Positions 38,243-47,269 of a stretch of 64,000 nucleotides of DNA are shown piece after piece; within the stretch, counting starts at the first letter, position 1, and each line of letters begins with the position of its first letter. Under the pieces are notes generated by a model. The model worked only from the letters and a program-made list of their open reading frames with translations, did no database searches and was not told where the DNA came from. Location of the stretch: positions 28,790 through 92,789 of the forward strand of contig NZ_CANLDD010000014.1 of NCBI RefSeq assembly GCF_947489355.1, in the 5' to 3' direction. The position numbers and the translations under genes are program-made. The stretch is from an uncultured Microbulbifer sp. GTDB taxonomy: Bacteria; Pseudomonadota; Gammaproteobacteria; Pseudomonadales; Cellvibrionaceae.

Positions 38243-38572
38243 GCACGCAGAGAGTTACCCGCGGTATTTCATCAGTTGGTCCGGCAAAGGAGGGCCTGAT
38301 TGAGGGGGTACGTAGTGCTGCATAATGTCTATATGATGAAATCGATTCCGCCCAAATATACTGCCTCTTAGGTGGTGGGATATATCAAAGGGCAAAGTGT
38401 TATTTGCAGCGCAAGGATCTACTTTGGCCGACCTGGAAATTATGTAGGGCAACATTTCTGGGTGAGAGGTTACTTTACGCCCACCGTTGGTCAGGATGAG
38501 AAGGTGATCAGGGAGTATATTCGTCATCAGGAGAAGGAAAACCGACAAGTAGAGGAGCTGAGCTTAATATGA
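38243..38572 (+). pseudogene. IS200/IS605-family TnpA relic
   Basis: One continuous frame interrupted by two stops gives ARRELPAVFHQLVRQRRA, then MKSIPPKYTAS, VVGYIKGQSVICSARIYFGR, NYVGQHFWVRGYFTPTVGQD and EKVIREYIRHQEKENRQVEE, the tail of a Y1 HUH transposase. The His-hydrophobic-His metal motif that should precede the IPPKY segment reads HNVY, so the catalytic site is lost. It lies between the IS630 relic and a GT4 gene. Confidence 0.88.
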
Positions 38573-38650
38573 AGATATAGGCAGCCTCCTTTGGGAGCTC
38601 AAGGAGCGATAGTTCCGTACAGACCGCTATGAGCGGTTCACGATTAAAGA

Positions 38651-38676
38651 CACCGGCCTTGTCGGTGGATATTTCC
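38651..38676 (+). repeat. IS200/IS605 right-end hairpin
   Basis: CACCGGCCTTGTCGGTG followed by GATATTTCC forms the subterminal imperfect hairpin and tail typical of IS200/IS605 right ends. It lies 80 bp after the TnpA relic and marks the likely end of that element. Confidence 0.6.
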
Positions 38677-38728
38677 TTGATCTTTGAAGAGATGAGGTGT
38701 AACAATTCGTCGCGCGTGAGTAATATAG

Positions 38729-38917
38729 GCTATACATCAAGTCAACTTAGTCGCACGCAAATACTACGACAAATGCCAAAAGGACTGTTGCAAGAAATTT
38801 TCTAAAGATATGAAATTTCTGACCTCATGGCATTTTCTGAAGGAGAAAAATCAAGCCCTTGTATCTGAAGGCGTTGTCTGGGATTGCTATACAATCAATC
38901 CTGATGAGTGTTTATAA
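38729..38917 (+). pseudogene. Unidentified C-terminal coding remnant
   Basis: An open frame of about 62 codons without a start, reading KYYDKCQKDCCKKFSKDMKF and ending EGVVWDCYTINPDECL, directly before the GT4 gene. The composition is protein-like, but I do not recognise the family. It is probably the tail of a locus gene cut off by the IS200 insertion. Confidence 0.3.
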
Positions 38918-38929
38918 AAGAGGTCACCC

Positions 38930-40054
38930 TTGAAAATTGTTTTAATAGGGACAGCTGCTGGAAGTATGATCGGATTCCGTGCTCATTTGATCAAATCCCT
39001 TGTTGCGAAAGGGCATCATGTTTTTGCCTTCGCTTTAGACTATACAAAAGAAACTAAACTGATAATGAAAAAGTTTGGTGCTAAACCGGTTGATTATGTT
39101 TTTAATCGCACGGGCCTTAATCCTTTTGATGATTTAAGGAATATGTTTAAATTGGCAGTACAGCTTAAAGAGATTAAGCCTCACTTGGTGTTCAGCTATT
39201 TTTCTAAACCGGTTATTTTCGGCACTTTTGCAGCAGCACTGGCTGGGGTGGATCGACGAGTAGCAATGTTGGAGGGGTTGGGATTTGTTTTTACCGACCA
39301 ACCGGAAGGAATACCAAAAAAGACTCAAATACTGCGTAAAATTCAAGTGTTTCTCTACAGATTAAGTTTCTTATTACTGGAAAATATTATTTTCCTAAAT
39401 TTAGATGACCCAAAAGATTTAATTACAAAACACAGTATTAAAGTGAAAAATGTTGACGTGTTGGGTGGGATCGGGCTTGATCTTTCTCTATATCCTTACG
39501 TGAAGCCAGATCCAAAGAAAATTGCCTTCTTGTTCGTTGGTCGATTATTAAAAGAAAAAGGAATTAATGAGTTTATTGCTGCAGCAAGAATGGTCAAGCA
39601 GCAATATCCAGACGTTACCTTTACTGTGCTGGGGGGCTTGGATGAAGATAATCCGGGTGGGCTTAAATCCGCCGAGCTAAACCGGTTAACTGAATGTGGC
39701 GTGATCGATTATCTTGGATATGTCACCAATGTGGCTGAGCGTATGGCGGAGTGTAGCGTATTTGTACTTCCATCTTTCCGTGAAGGGGTGCCGCGGAGTA
39801 CGCAAGAAGCCATGGCTATTGGCCGTCCGGTGATTACAACTGACGTGCCTGGCTGCAGGGAAACGGTAATAGATGGTGTTAATGGCTTCATGGTGCCTCC
39901 TTGGCAACCAAAATGTTTGGCGAATAAAATGACCTACTTTATAGAGCATCCCGAGCAAATAGCGATAATGGGACTGGAAAGCTATAAGTTTGCTCAGGAA
40001 AAATTTGATGCTGAGATTGTTAATCGAAAGTTAATTAACATGTTAGACTTGTGA
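38930..40054 (+). CDS. Glycosyltransferase family 4
   Basis: A 374-residue GT-B retaining glycosyltransferase starting at TTG 38930 behind AAGAGG. The N-terminal half begins KIVLIGTAAGSMIGFRAHLI and the linker contains EGLGFVFTDQPEGIPKK, which is found in transferases that act on undecaprenyl-linked sugars (PglA/WbaZ-like group). The donor half has FLFVGRLLKEKGINEFIAAA and the E-x7-E region PSFREGVPRSTQEAMAIGRP. It probably adds the second sugar to the lipid carrier primed by the WecA-like enzyme downstream. Confidence 0.9.
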   Translation: MKIVLIGTAAGSMIGFRAHLIKSLVAKGHHVFAFALDYTKETKLIMKKFGAKPVDYVFNRTGLNPFDDLRNMFKLAVQLKEIKPHLVFSYFSKPVIFGTFAAALAGVDRRVAMLEGLGFVFTDQPEGIPKKTQILRKIQVFLYRLSFLLLENIIFLNLDDPKDLITKHSIKVKNVDVLGGIGLDLSLYPYVKPDPKKIAFLFVGRLLKEKGINEFIAAARMVKQQYPDVTFTVLGGLDEDNPGGLKSAELNRLTECGVIDYLGYVTNVAERMAECSVFVLPSFREGVPRSTQEAMAIGRPVITTDVPGCRETVIDGVNGFMVPPWQPKCLANKMTYFIEHPEQIAIMGLESYKFAQEKFDAEIVNRKLINMLDL

Positions 40055-40502
40055 ATTTTACCTATTATTTATTTGATTTCACGAGATAGTAAACGGTTGA
40101 TATTTTTAAGGGCGCGGGTATAAAAAGTGAGTTTTTCCGGTTGAGAATGAAGCACTCATATTACATCTGAGCTGGACTTACCCTTCGGTTTTAGTGTAAA
40201 TAATCACTTTTTGGAAAAGAAGAATTTTGTAGATATAGTATAATGAGCATGGGTATTAAAAAATAATTAAATGAAAAGAATCGCTTATGAAACGCGAGAG
40301 CAGCCTGCTAGTATGATGTGTATAGAGGGAGATTTATTCCTGTGAACCAAAAGCTCCAAGGAGGCTACAATTAGGGATTCGATGAAGAAAATTCGCGTTA
40401 AGTTTTTTTAATGCCATATGATATTCAAACCAAAAATTTGCGAAAGGGCATTGTTATCTGGTTATATATAAAATTGTAAAAGAGCGAGGTCAAGAGTGGA
40501 CG
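40055..40502. other. AT-rich intergenic region, no gene seen
   Basis: About 450 bp, low in GC, with no convincing frame or repeat on either strand. It may hold a promoter for the epimerase-WecA-WbpM genes downstream. Confidence 0.5.
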
Positions 40503-41450
40503 ATGAGTAAGGTTTTAGTTAGTGGAGCTAATGGGTTCATCGGGAAAGCTTTAAGCCGATATTTAATTGATCAATCTTATGAAGTGCGTGGCTTAGTACG
40601 TACATTGGGCAAATGCAAATTAGGTATCGATTATGTATCGCTAGATCTTGAGCGGTCTGATGACTTAAGTGCTGCATGTTGCGGGGTTGACTGTATCGTA
40701 CATTTGGCTGGAAGAGCTCACGTTCTTAATGAGTGCGATGCAAACCCACTACAATCCTTTCGAGAAGCAAACTGTGAAGCTAGTCTACGGCTAGCTCGGC
40801 AAGCCGTGGCGTCTGATACACGACGTTTTATTTATATCAGCTCTATCGGTGTGAACGGTGTGGAGACCTCCATAAAACCCTTTGATGAGCAATGTAAATC
40901 AAATCCCCACTCGGATTATGCAGTTTCGAAATCCGAGGCTGAGATCAAGCTTAATCGACTTTTAACAAACACAAAGACTGAGTTGGTTATCATTCGCCCG
41001 CCGCTAGTCTATGGAGTTAACGCCCCTGGCAATTTTGCCCGCCTGATTAAGCTTGTAGCTTCAGGTGTGCCATTGCCACTAGGCCGAATTAATAATCGCC
41101 GAAGTATCGTATCGCTTGATAATTTAGTCAGTTTTATTGCTCAATGTGTTGAGCATCCGGCAGCTGCTGGTCAACTTTTTCTTTTATCGGATGGTCAAGA
41201 CGTCTCGACAACGGAAATAGTGCAAGCACTTGCGCGTGGCGTTAACAGTAAGGCGCTGATGCTGCCGGTGCCTGATGTTTTATTGAAGTTTAGTGCTAAA
41301 TTGCTTAAAAAAGAAAATCTTTATATACAGCTGTATCGCTCTTTGCAGATAGACTCGTCGAAAGCACGTAAGCTTCTGGGCTGGCAACCAAATCAAAAAA
41401 CGATTGAAGTGTTAGAGGAGGTTGGCCGGTTGTATGCAAGTCAGCGCTGA
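40503..41450 (+). CDS. NAD-dependent sugar epimerase/dehydratase (WbpV/GalE-like SDR)
   Basis: A 315-residue extended SDR. The NAD site is VSGANGFIGKAL, followed by VHLAGRAHV and the catalytic Tyr-Lys pair in YAVSKSEAEI with the Ser in FIYISSIGVNG. The wording VHLAGRAHVLNE is typical of the UDP-GlcNAc/QuiNAc 4-epimerase or 4-reductase relatives (WbpV) that sit beside WbpL-type initiating transferases and WbpM, as here. It makes or reduces the 4-keto sugar that primes the O-unit. Confidence 0.88.
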   Translation: MSKVLVSGANGFIGKALSRYLIDQSYEVRGLVRTLGKCKLGIDYVSLDLERSDDLSAACCGVDCIVHLAGRAHVLNECDANPLQSFREANCEASLRLARQAVASDTRRFIYISSIGVNGVETSIKPFDEQCKSNPHSDYAVSKSEAEIKLNRLLTNTKTELVIIRPPLVYGVNAPGNFARLIKLVASGVPLPLGRINNRRSIVSLDNLVSFIAQCVEHPAAAGQLFLLSDGQDVSTTEIVQALARGVNSKALMLPVPDVLLKFSAKLLKKENLYIQLYRSLQIDSSKARKLLGWQPNQKTIEVLEEVGRLYASQR

Positions 41451-41651
41451 GAGTTTACCAGTTTTCTCTGAGCTTGCTACCGAACTTTAACAGGGGGCAG
41501 GGCTTAGATAATTTTAATATATTGGAGGCAAAGTTAAGGGCGAGCTTTTACAATATCATTATCTTTCTATCTATGGATAAATATTTAAGGTTGGATTTGT
41601 GGAGACACTACTTTACATATTGGCGAATCATTTCTGGGAACAACAGTACTC

Positions 41652-42677
41652 ATGACTATCTACTGGTTGCTGGTGGCTGTAGCCTGCGTATCATTTTGTA
41701 TGACTGGTGTCTTGCGTCGCTACGCTTTAGTTCGCAGCCTGATGGATATTCCGAATGCACGCAGCTCACACTTGATACCGACGCCGCGCGGTGGCGGGTT
41801 GGCCATCGCACTGGTCTTCCTGATGGCGTTGCCGGTTTTGGTCTTATCCAATATGTTGCCGTGGAACATGATGTGGGCACTGTTGGGGGCTGGTGCCGGT
41901 GTGGCTGCGATTGGCTTTCTGGATGACCACGGTCATATACCGGCGCGTTGGCGGTTGTTTGGGCACTTTGCCTCGGCCATTTGGGCACTGTTCTGGTTAG
42001 GCGGGCTGCCGCCGTTGCATTTGTTTGGTATGAGCCTAGATCTTGGTTGGCTTGGCTATGTGCTGGCTGCAGTCTATCTGGTGTGGTTGTTGAACCTCTA
42101 TAACTTTATGGATGGCATTGATGGTATTGCTAGTGTAGAGGCCATTTGTGTGTGTTTAGGTGGGGCGCTATTGTACATGATGCTGGACCATAAAGGCTCG
42201 CCACAACCTAGTCTGTGGGTCGTGCCGATACTGTTGGTAGCTGCGGTGGGGGGATTTTTATTTTGGAACTTTCCTCCGGCGCGGATTTTTATGGGTGATG
42301 CTGGCAGTGGCTTTCTAGGAGTTACATTAGGTATTTTGTCCTTACAGGCGGCCTGGGTGGCACCACAATTGTTGTGGAGCTGGTTGATTCTGCTCGGGAT
42401 TTTTATTTTGGATGCTTCATGGACGTTGATTCGTCGCTTTTTGCGTGGAGATAGGGTGTATGAGGCTCATCGAAGCCACGCTTACCAGTACGCCTCGCGT
42501 TGGTTTGGCAAGCACTTGCCAGTGACCTTGGCGGTCTTGGGAATCAATTTATTTTGGCTGTTTCCAATTGCGTTGTGGGTTGGTCTTGGAGAGCTCGAGG
42601 GTCTAGTGGGTTTGCTGGTTGCTTATCTTCCGTTGGTGGTACTGGCGGTGAAGCTCAAAGCCGGGGGGCTGGAGTAG
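41652..42677 (+). CDS. Undecaprenyl-phosphate glycosyl-1-phosphate transferase (WecA/WbpL/MraY family)
   Basis: A 341-residue membrane protein with about ten helices. ATG 41652 starts TIYWLLVAVACVSFCMTGVL. The family motifs are present: SSHLIPTPRGGGLAIALVF at the first cytoplasmic loop, FLDDHGHIPARWRLFGHF (Asp-Asp), NLYNFMDGIDGIASVEAICV and FMGDAGSGFLGVTLG, ending with the His-rich HRSHAYQYASR. It starts repeat-unit assembly by moving a HexNAc-1-phosphate to undecaprenyl phosphate. The order epimerase, WbpL-like, WbpM-like matches Pseudomonas-type O-antigen loci. Confidence 0.92.
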   Translation: MTIYWLLVAVACVSFCMTGVLRRYALVRSLMDIPNARSSHLIPTPRGGGLAIALVFLMALPVLVLSNMLPWNMMWALLGAGAGVAAIGFLDDHGHIPARWRLFGHFASAIWALFWLGGLPPLHLFGMSLDLGWLGYVLAAVYLVWLLNLYNFMDGIDGIASVEAICVCLGGALLYMMLDHKGSPQPSLWVVPILLVAAVGGFLFWNFPPARIFMGDAGSGFLGVTLGILSLQAAWVAPQLLWSWLILLGIFILDASWTLIRRFLRGDRVYEAHRSHAYQYASRWFGKHLPVTLAVLGINLFWLFPIALWVGLGELEGLVGLLVAYLPLVVLAVKLKAGGLE

Positions 42678-42868
42678 GGGTTAATTTGGTAAGGGCTGTA
42701 TTTTTGCATTCCCAGTTAACGACAATCATTTCCTGTAAAACGATTTCATCTTGCGTGACAAGTCATTAGGATATGAGTTTGAAAACACAATTGATTCTCA
42801 GTATGGATAGGCAGGATTAGACGCTGGTTTGATAATGAATGTGCTGAGTTGGAGCGGGAGAAAGAGTT

Positions 42869-44872
42869 ATGGATAGGCTACGGAACTGGTTACTAGGATT
42901 ATCGCGTCGCAATAAGCGCCTATTGCAAGTGATGACCGATATGCTGTTGGTGTGGTTGGCATTGTGGCTGGCGTTTGTGATTCGTTTGGGGGTGGACAAA
43001 CCGGTTAATCCCTTCGCCGCACATGCCTGGTTGTTCATTATCGCGCCAATAGTCGCGATACCTATATTCTTCAAGTTTGGCATGTATCGGGCCGTGATGC
43101 GCTATTTTGGCAAGGATGCGTTTATCAGTATCTTTAAAGCGGTAACGCTTTCAGCCTTGGTGTTGGCCTTGGTTGTCTATTGGTACCGCGAACCCCCTGC
43201 CACGGTACCGCGCTCGCTAGTATTCATCTACTGCTGGTTGAGTTTGATAATGATCGGCGGCCTGCGCCTGGCCATGCGGCAGTACTTCATAGGCGATTGG
43301 TATGTGGCGAGCCAGCAAGTACCATTTATCAACCGAGTAAGCCATTTACCGAAGGTGGCTATTTACGGTGCCGGGGCGGCAGGCAGCCAACTGGTGGCAG
43401 CATTGCGTATAGATCGAGTGATGTTGCCGGTGGCTTTCATTGATGATGATGCCGGCATTGTTAATCGGGTGATCGCAGGTTTGCGGGTTTTCAAACCCAA
43501 ACATATCCAAACCATGATCGATCAAACCGGCGCTCAGGAGATACTGTTGGCGATTCCATCTGCCTCCCGCGCGCGCCGACGTGAGATACTCGAGCTGCTT
43601 GAGTGTTTTCCCTTGCATGTGCGTAGCGTACCGGGGTTCATGGATCTAGCCAGTGGCCGAGTGAAGGTTGAGGATATTCAGGAAGTGGATGTCGCCGACC
43701 TGCTTGGGCGCGATGCTGTCCCACCGCAGAAGGCTCTTTTCGAACGCTGCATACTTGGCCAAGTGGTAATGGTGACTGGCGCCGGAGGTTCAATCGGATC
43801 GGAGTTGTGTCGGCAGATCATAGCATCTGGCCCAACCACACTGCTTTTGTTTGAGCACGGCGAATTTAATCTTTACTGCATCCATGCCGAGTTGGAGCAG
43901 CGGATTCGGAATGAGTCCTTGCCAGTGCGACTGATGCCAACCCTCGGTTCCATCCGCAATCCGGGACGTCTGCTGGATCTAATGCGCTCCTGGAAAGTGA
44001 ACACAGTCTATCATGCAGCGGCGTATAAACATGTACCGTTGGTCGAGCACAATATCGCCGAGGGTGTGATGAACAATGTGTTTGGTTCTCTGCATACCGC
44101 ACAGGCTGCGGTGAAGGCAGGGGTCGAGCATTTTGTATTGATTTCCACTGACAAGGCGGTACGCCCGACCAATGTGATGGGTAGTACCAAGCGTCTTGCA
44201 GAGATGGCGCTACAAGCTCTAAGTCAAGAGTCAGCTCCTGCGCTATTCAGGGGTGACGAGACTGTAAACCAAGTAAACAATACTCGTTTCACCATGGTTC
44301 GATTTGGCAATGTACTGGGTTCGTCGGGTTCGGTGATTCCATGCTTTCACGATCAAATCAAGCGCGGTGGTCCGGTAACTGTAACGCACCCAAATATCAC
44401 CAGATACTTTATGACGATTCCTGAGGCTGCACAACTGGTTATTCAAGCTGGTGCGATGGGGCAAGGCGGCGATGTGTTTGTGCTTGATATGGGTAGACCA
44501 GTGAAAATTGCCGAGCTGGCGGAGAAGATGATTCACCTCAGCGGTTGCACTGTGCGTTCGGAGAAGGATCCCCATGGCGACATTGCTATTGAATTCACGG
44601 GCCTGCGTCCTGGTGAGAAGCTCTATGAGGAGTTACTGATTGGTAACAACGTCAGTCCGACCGGTCACCCAATGATTATGCGTGCCACTGAGGAGTACTT
44701 GCCTTGGGAAACATTTAAAGTCGTTATGGCCCAGCTATTTAATGCAGTAGAGAGTAATGATTACGAGCGTGTACGCCAGCTGCTGCGGGAAACGGTGAGT
44801 GGCTACACCCCGGAAGGTGAAGTGGTTGATTGGATACACCAGAGGCGACCTATAGAATCTGAATTGGCCTAG
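42869..44872 (+). CDS. wbpM: UDP-HexNAc 4,6-dehydratase (WbpM/FlaA1/CapD family)
   Basis: A 667-residue two-part membrane enzyme. Four N-terminal helices (WLFIIAPIVAIPIFFKFGMY and others) precede a first Rossmann domain (KVAIYGAGAAGSQLVAAL) and the catalytic SDR domain with VMVTGAGGSIGSELCRQIIA, FVLISTDKAVRPTNVMGSTK. The latter has Met in place of the usual Tyr of the YxxxK motif, as known for WbpM. It makes the 4-keto-6-deoxy sugar precursor. Its TAG stop is part of a CTAG into which an IS5 element has inserted, so the insertion left the protein intact. Confidence 0.93.
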   Translation: MDRLRNWLLGLSRRNKRLLQVMTDMLLVWLALWLAFVIRLGVDKPVNPFAAHAWLFIIAPIVAIPIFFKFGMYRAVMRYFGKDAFISIFKAVTLSALVLALVVYWYREPPATVPRSLVFIYCWLSLIMIGGLRLAMRQYFIGDWYVASQQVPFINRVSHLPKVAIYGAGAAGSQLVAALRIDRVMLPVAFIDDDAGIVNRVIAGLRVFKPKHIQTMIDQTGAQEILLAIPSASRARRREILELLECFPLHVRSVPGFMDLASGRVKVEDIQEVDVADLLGRDAVPPQKALFERCILGQVVMVTGAGGSIGSELCRQIIASGPTTLLLFEHGEFNLYCIHAELEQRIRNESLPVRLMPTLGSIRNPGRLLDLMRSWKVNTVYHAAAYKHVPLVEHNIAEGVMNNVFGSLHTAQAAVKAGVEHFVLISTDKAVRPTNVMGSTKRLAEMALQALSQESAPALFRGDETVNQVNNTRFTMVRFGNVLGSSGSVIPCFHDQIKRGGPVTVTHPNITRYFMTIPEAAQLVIQAGAMGQGGDVFVLDMGRPVKIAELAEKMIHLSGCTVRSEKDPHGDIAIEFTGLRPGEKLYEELLIGNNVSPTGHPMIMRATEEYLPWETFKVVMAQLFNAVESNDYERVRQLLRETVSGYTPEGEVVDWIHQRRPIESELA

Positions 44873-45006
44873 GGACTGTCCCTGACTGGATGTATCCTAT
44901 TGATTTATAAGAAAAAACTCTCATTGTTGAGGTTCTAACACAACAACAAAACAAGCTTGCAATGCCTTGATTGATGCTCAGCGAGGAGCACTGGTCGAAG
45001 CTGTGG
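44873..45006 (+). mobile_element. IS5-family element copy B, left part
   Basis: The sequence is homologous to the left end of the miniature IS5 at 27409 (shared ATTGATTTATAAGA, GAGGTTCTAACACAACAA, ACAAGCTTGCAATG and GAGCACTGGTCGAAGCTGTG). It starts right after CTAG (44869-44872), whose TAG is the wbpM stop. It is interrupted at about 45006 by an IS3-family element; its continuation appears at 46912 (AGAATTTCTTATTGGGCTG). Confidence 0.8.
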
Positions 45007-45172
45007 TGTAATGGTCAAGTGATTTAGGCCACCGTCTTTTGAGTTTTCCAGTAGGCCTGCTCTACCACATTGGGAGTTATAACCAATTCTTATGTTTGAA
45101 GGTTTGAAAAAAAGCAGCGTATCTGGTTGATTTGTTGTTGCCAAACTGTCAGCCAGCCAAGAGTGCGCCGCT

Positions 45173-46036
45173 ATGGACAAGAATACCGTTGTTGAGTTTA
45201 CAGATCGACAGGAGACAGCTGACCCACTGACAAAACTACTACGCCGGGGCGCACGAGAGCTGCTTCAGAAGGCAGTGGAGGCAGAGCTGTTGACCTTCAT
45301 GGAAGAGTTTCAAGGCCGCCGCCTGGACGACGGTCGTGCGGCTGTAGTCCGCAATGGCTTCCTGCCGGAGCGCGAGGTTCAGACTGGGATCGATCCGGTG
45401 AAGGTTAGGGTACCGAAGGTTCGGAGTAAGGACGGCGAGCCGGTAACCTTCCGCTCAGCTTTGGTGCCGCCATACGTACGCAAGGCCCGCTCGCTGGAGG
45501 CGGCACTACCGTGGTTATACCTGAAGGGAGTTTCAACTGGTGAGATGGAGGAGGCCCTGCCGATACTGGTTGGCCCGGAAGCGAAGGGCCTATCACCCAG
45601 CACGGTGGTTCGCCTGAAGGGGCGGTGGAAGAATGAATACAATACCTGGCGAACCAAGCGACTTGATAAAGATCGCTGGGTGTACATCTGGGCAGACGGC
45701 ATATACAGCGGCCTGCGCTCGGAAGTAAGCAAGCTCTGCGCGCTGGTTGTCATTGGCGTAAACGAGCGTGGAGAAAAGCATTTTCTGGCAATTGAAGACG
45801 GGGAGCGCGAATCGACGCTGAGCCGGAAAGGTGTGCAGGGAAGGGTGAAGGAGTACAGCATGAACGCCCCAGGGCTGGCGATTGGCGATTGGCGATTGGC
45901 GATGGTGCGATGGTGCGATGGTGCTATGGGGTTCTGGGAGGGGCTGGAAGAGACCTACCCGAAGACGCGCCAGCAGCTAATCCGTGATCGAGTGTTTCGC
46001 CGAGGCAAGGCATGTATTGTATTAGTTCAGACTTGA
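45173..46036 (+). pseudogene. IS256-family transposase, C-terminally truncated, with tandem-repeat expansion
   Basis: The first about 275 codons of a Mutator-type transposase: NTVVEFTDRQETADPLTKLL, VVRNGFLPEREVQTG, PWLYLKGVSTGEMEEALPIL, WADGIYSGLRSEVSKLCALV. The second catalytic Asp region, normally IGDGAMGFWEGLEE, is split by an in-frame insertion of about 10 codons produced by tandem copies of GGCGATT and GATGGTGC (45880-45930). After the YPKTRQQ segment the homology ends and about 15 foreign codons follow, because the IS481-type right end abuts it. It is inactive. Confidence 0.85.
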
Positions 46037-46345
46037 TCTGACAGTTACCGGTTTTTCTGACGGTGGTTTGTCAGGTCAGGTTCAGTGCACGAACTTTTCC
46101 ATCCAGATCTTTTTGCCATCTTCAAGCGTTTGTACAAGCGTACGGCCACAGCACTTCTTGCCTTGGTGGGTTCGTTCATTATTGTAATAATTGAGCCATT
46201 CGTCTAGATCCATCTGTAGCTCCTCCAACGAGCCATAAATCTTGCGTCGTAGTGACGGCTGATAAAATTCCTGCAGAATAGTCTTGTGAAATCACTCACA
46301 GATACCATTCGTTTGTGGGTGCCGGGCTTTTGCGTTATCATTTTT
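46014..46345 (-). pseudogene. IS481-type transposase C-terminal remnant
   Basis: Reading leftwards: KARHPQTNGICE, stop, FHKTILQEFYQPSLRRKIYG, SLEELQMDLDEWLNYYNNER and THQGKKCCGRTLVQTLEDGK, ending KIWMEKFVH. This is the end of an rve-type integrase core as in IS481-like elements. One internal stop breaks it, and the rest of the gene is missing. The element end (TCAGATCAAGTCTGAACTAA in this orientation) lies at about 46014-46040. Confidence 0.75.
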
Positions 46346-46584
46346 GCAGCGCTGCGAGCGCCAGCAGAGCCGTTACTGGCTTCATACGCTTCGATAATCT
46401 GATCCAGCAGCTTCTCCTCTGTCTCGCAGGGCCTTCTGTCCCGGCCACGCCAAGCCCGGTAGCTACTACGATGCACTCCAAATGCCTGGCACAAATGCTG
46501 CACCGTATAGCTCTCTTCCAGTCGCTCGATCATCGAAAATTGATCAGGGGGTCCGACATGAAGAGAGCGATAGCCTTTTTTAAT
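46346..46584 (-). pseudogene. IS3-family OrfB, N-terminal fragment
   Basis: From the OrfA frameshift region the -1 frame reads RSLHVGPPDQFSMIERLEES then YTVQHLCQAFGVHRSSYRAW, the start of an IS3 OrfB. It breaks off near 46346 at the junction with the IS481-type remnant, so the DDE core is lost. Confidence 0.8.
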
Positions 46585-46838
46585 ATCTCTTTCTCTTCCT
46601 CCGCCCGCCGCAGCTTGCGCTTCAGTTCTTGAATCTCGCGCTGTTCCGGCGTTAGTGTCTCGCCTTTTTGTGGTGCCTTTCCTGATCGCTCGGCTCGAAG
46701 TCGACGCACCCAATGCTCCATGGTAGAATTACCAACTCCCATGGCCTCGCAGGCCGCTTTCACGGTGTAGCCCTGCTCAACCACAAGTTGTGCTGCCTCC
46801 AGACGGAACTCCGGGCTGAAATTTTTCTTCTTGGTCAT
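46530..46838 (-). CDS. IS3-family transposase OrfA
   Basis: A 102-residue OrfA starting at ATG 46838 (TKKKNFSPEFRLEAAQLVVE), with a helix-turn-helix (YTVKAACEAMGVGNSTMEHW) and a C-terminal leucine-zipper-like coiled coil (QREIQELKRKLRRAEEEKEI). Its end overlaps the OrfB reading frame in -1, where programmed frameshifting normally makes the OrfAB transposase. OrfA itself is intact, but no functional OrfB remains. Confidence 0.88.
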   Translation of the reverse strand: MTKKKNFSPEFRLEAAQLVVEQGYTVKAACEAMGVGNSTMEHWVRRLRAERSGKAPQKGETLTPEQREIQELKRKLRRAEEEKEILKKAIALFMSDPLINFR

Positions 46839-46911
46839 CATATCCACCTGACTATCTCTGTGAGTGATCATACACTCAAAATCAAGTGGCCAAATTTGCT
46901 ATGCCACTACA

Positions 46912-47003
46912 GAATTTCTTATTGGGCTGTTTTTAACACCGGTAATGATAAGACTCTCCGCCGATTTGTATCTGAAGTAGTGAAAAATTCAGGCTAAGGA
47001 GTT
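46912..47003 (+). mobile_element. IS5 copy B, continuation after the IS3 insertion
   Basis: AGAATTTCTTATTGGGCTG resumes where copy A has AGAATTCTGCGGCAACTG. In translation the pattern RISYWAVFNTGND parallels RILRQLAISNKGD of copy A. It fades out near 47000. Confidence 0.45.
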
Positions 47004-47004
47004 G

Positions 47005-47169
47005 CCGCAAATTTTTCTCTGCCACGATCCGGTGGACTTTCGCAAGCAAACTGTTGAGCTGGCCATGATTGTCGAGCGGGAGCACGATTCTTTCGGCGGC
47101 GGTCTCTCTGCTTTTACCAATCGCCAGCGCAACAAAGGAAGATGCAAAATCCGGGATAGGTTGATTTAA
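47005..47169 (+). pseudogene. IS66-family TnpB (Orf2) remnant
   Basis: A 54-codon open frame without a start reads QIFLCHDPVDFRKQTVELAM then IVEREHDSFGGGLSAFTNRQ RNKG, the N-terminal signature of IS66 Orf2 (PVDFRK, AFTNRxRxK). The rest is lost. No IS66 transposase gene is nearby. Confidence 0.65.
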
Positions 47170-47269
47170 GGGTACTTACCTTGCCGTGACCAATTGCCCC
47201 CGGAATGGCCAAATGGTTTTTGCATCCGCTGTCTTACCCTCGTGAGTTAATCTGAGGAAATGGCAGAAG

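Larger units (their letters stand above)
45007..46911 (-). mobile_element. IS3-family element, composite and decayed
   Basis: The ends share TGTARTGG, GGCCAC and TTTTGAG: one end starts TGTAATGGTC at 45007, the other is the complement of CCACTACA ending at 46911. Between them lie OrfA, a broken OrfB, an IS481-type tail and an IS256-type N-terminal piece. The element is nested in IS5 copy B and oriented on the minus strand. Confidence 0.65.

Noticed and set aside
41474..41926. A 150-codon frame before the WecA-like gene
   Set aside because: Its second half overlaps the WecA-like gene in another frame and it shows no domain.
6367..46036. The IS256 C-terminal piece at 6367 and the N-terminal piece at 45173 as two halves of one split element
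   Set aside because: The motifs belong to different IS256 subgroups: the 6.4-kb piece has the VIYTTNAVESLN type of C-terminus, while the 45-kb piece has the LAIGDGAMGFWEGLEE type of core that goes with another C-terminal form.
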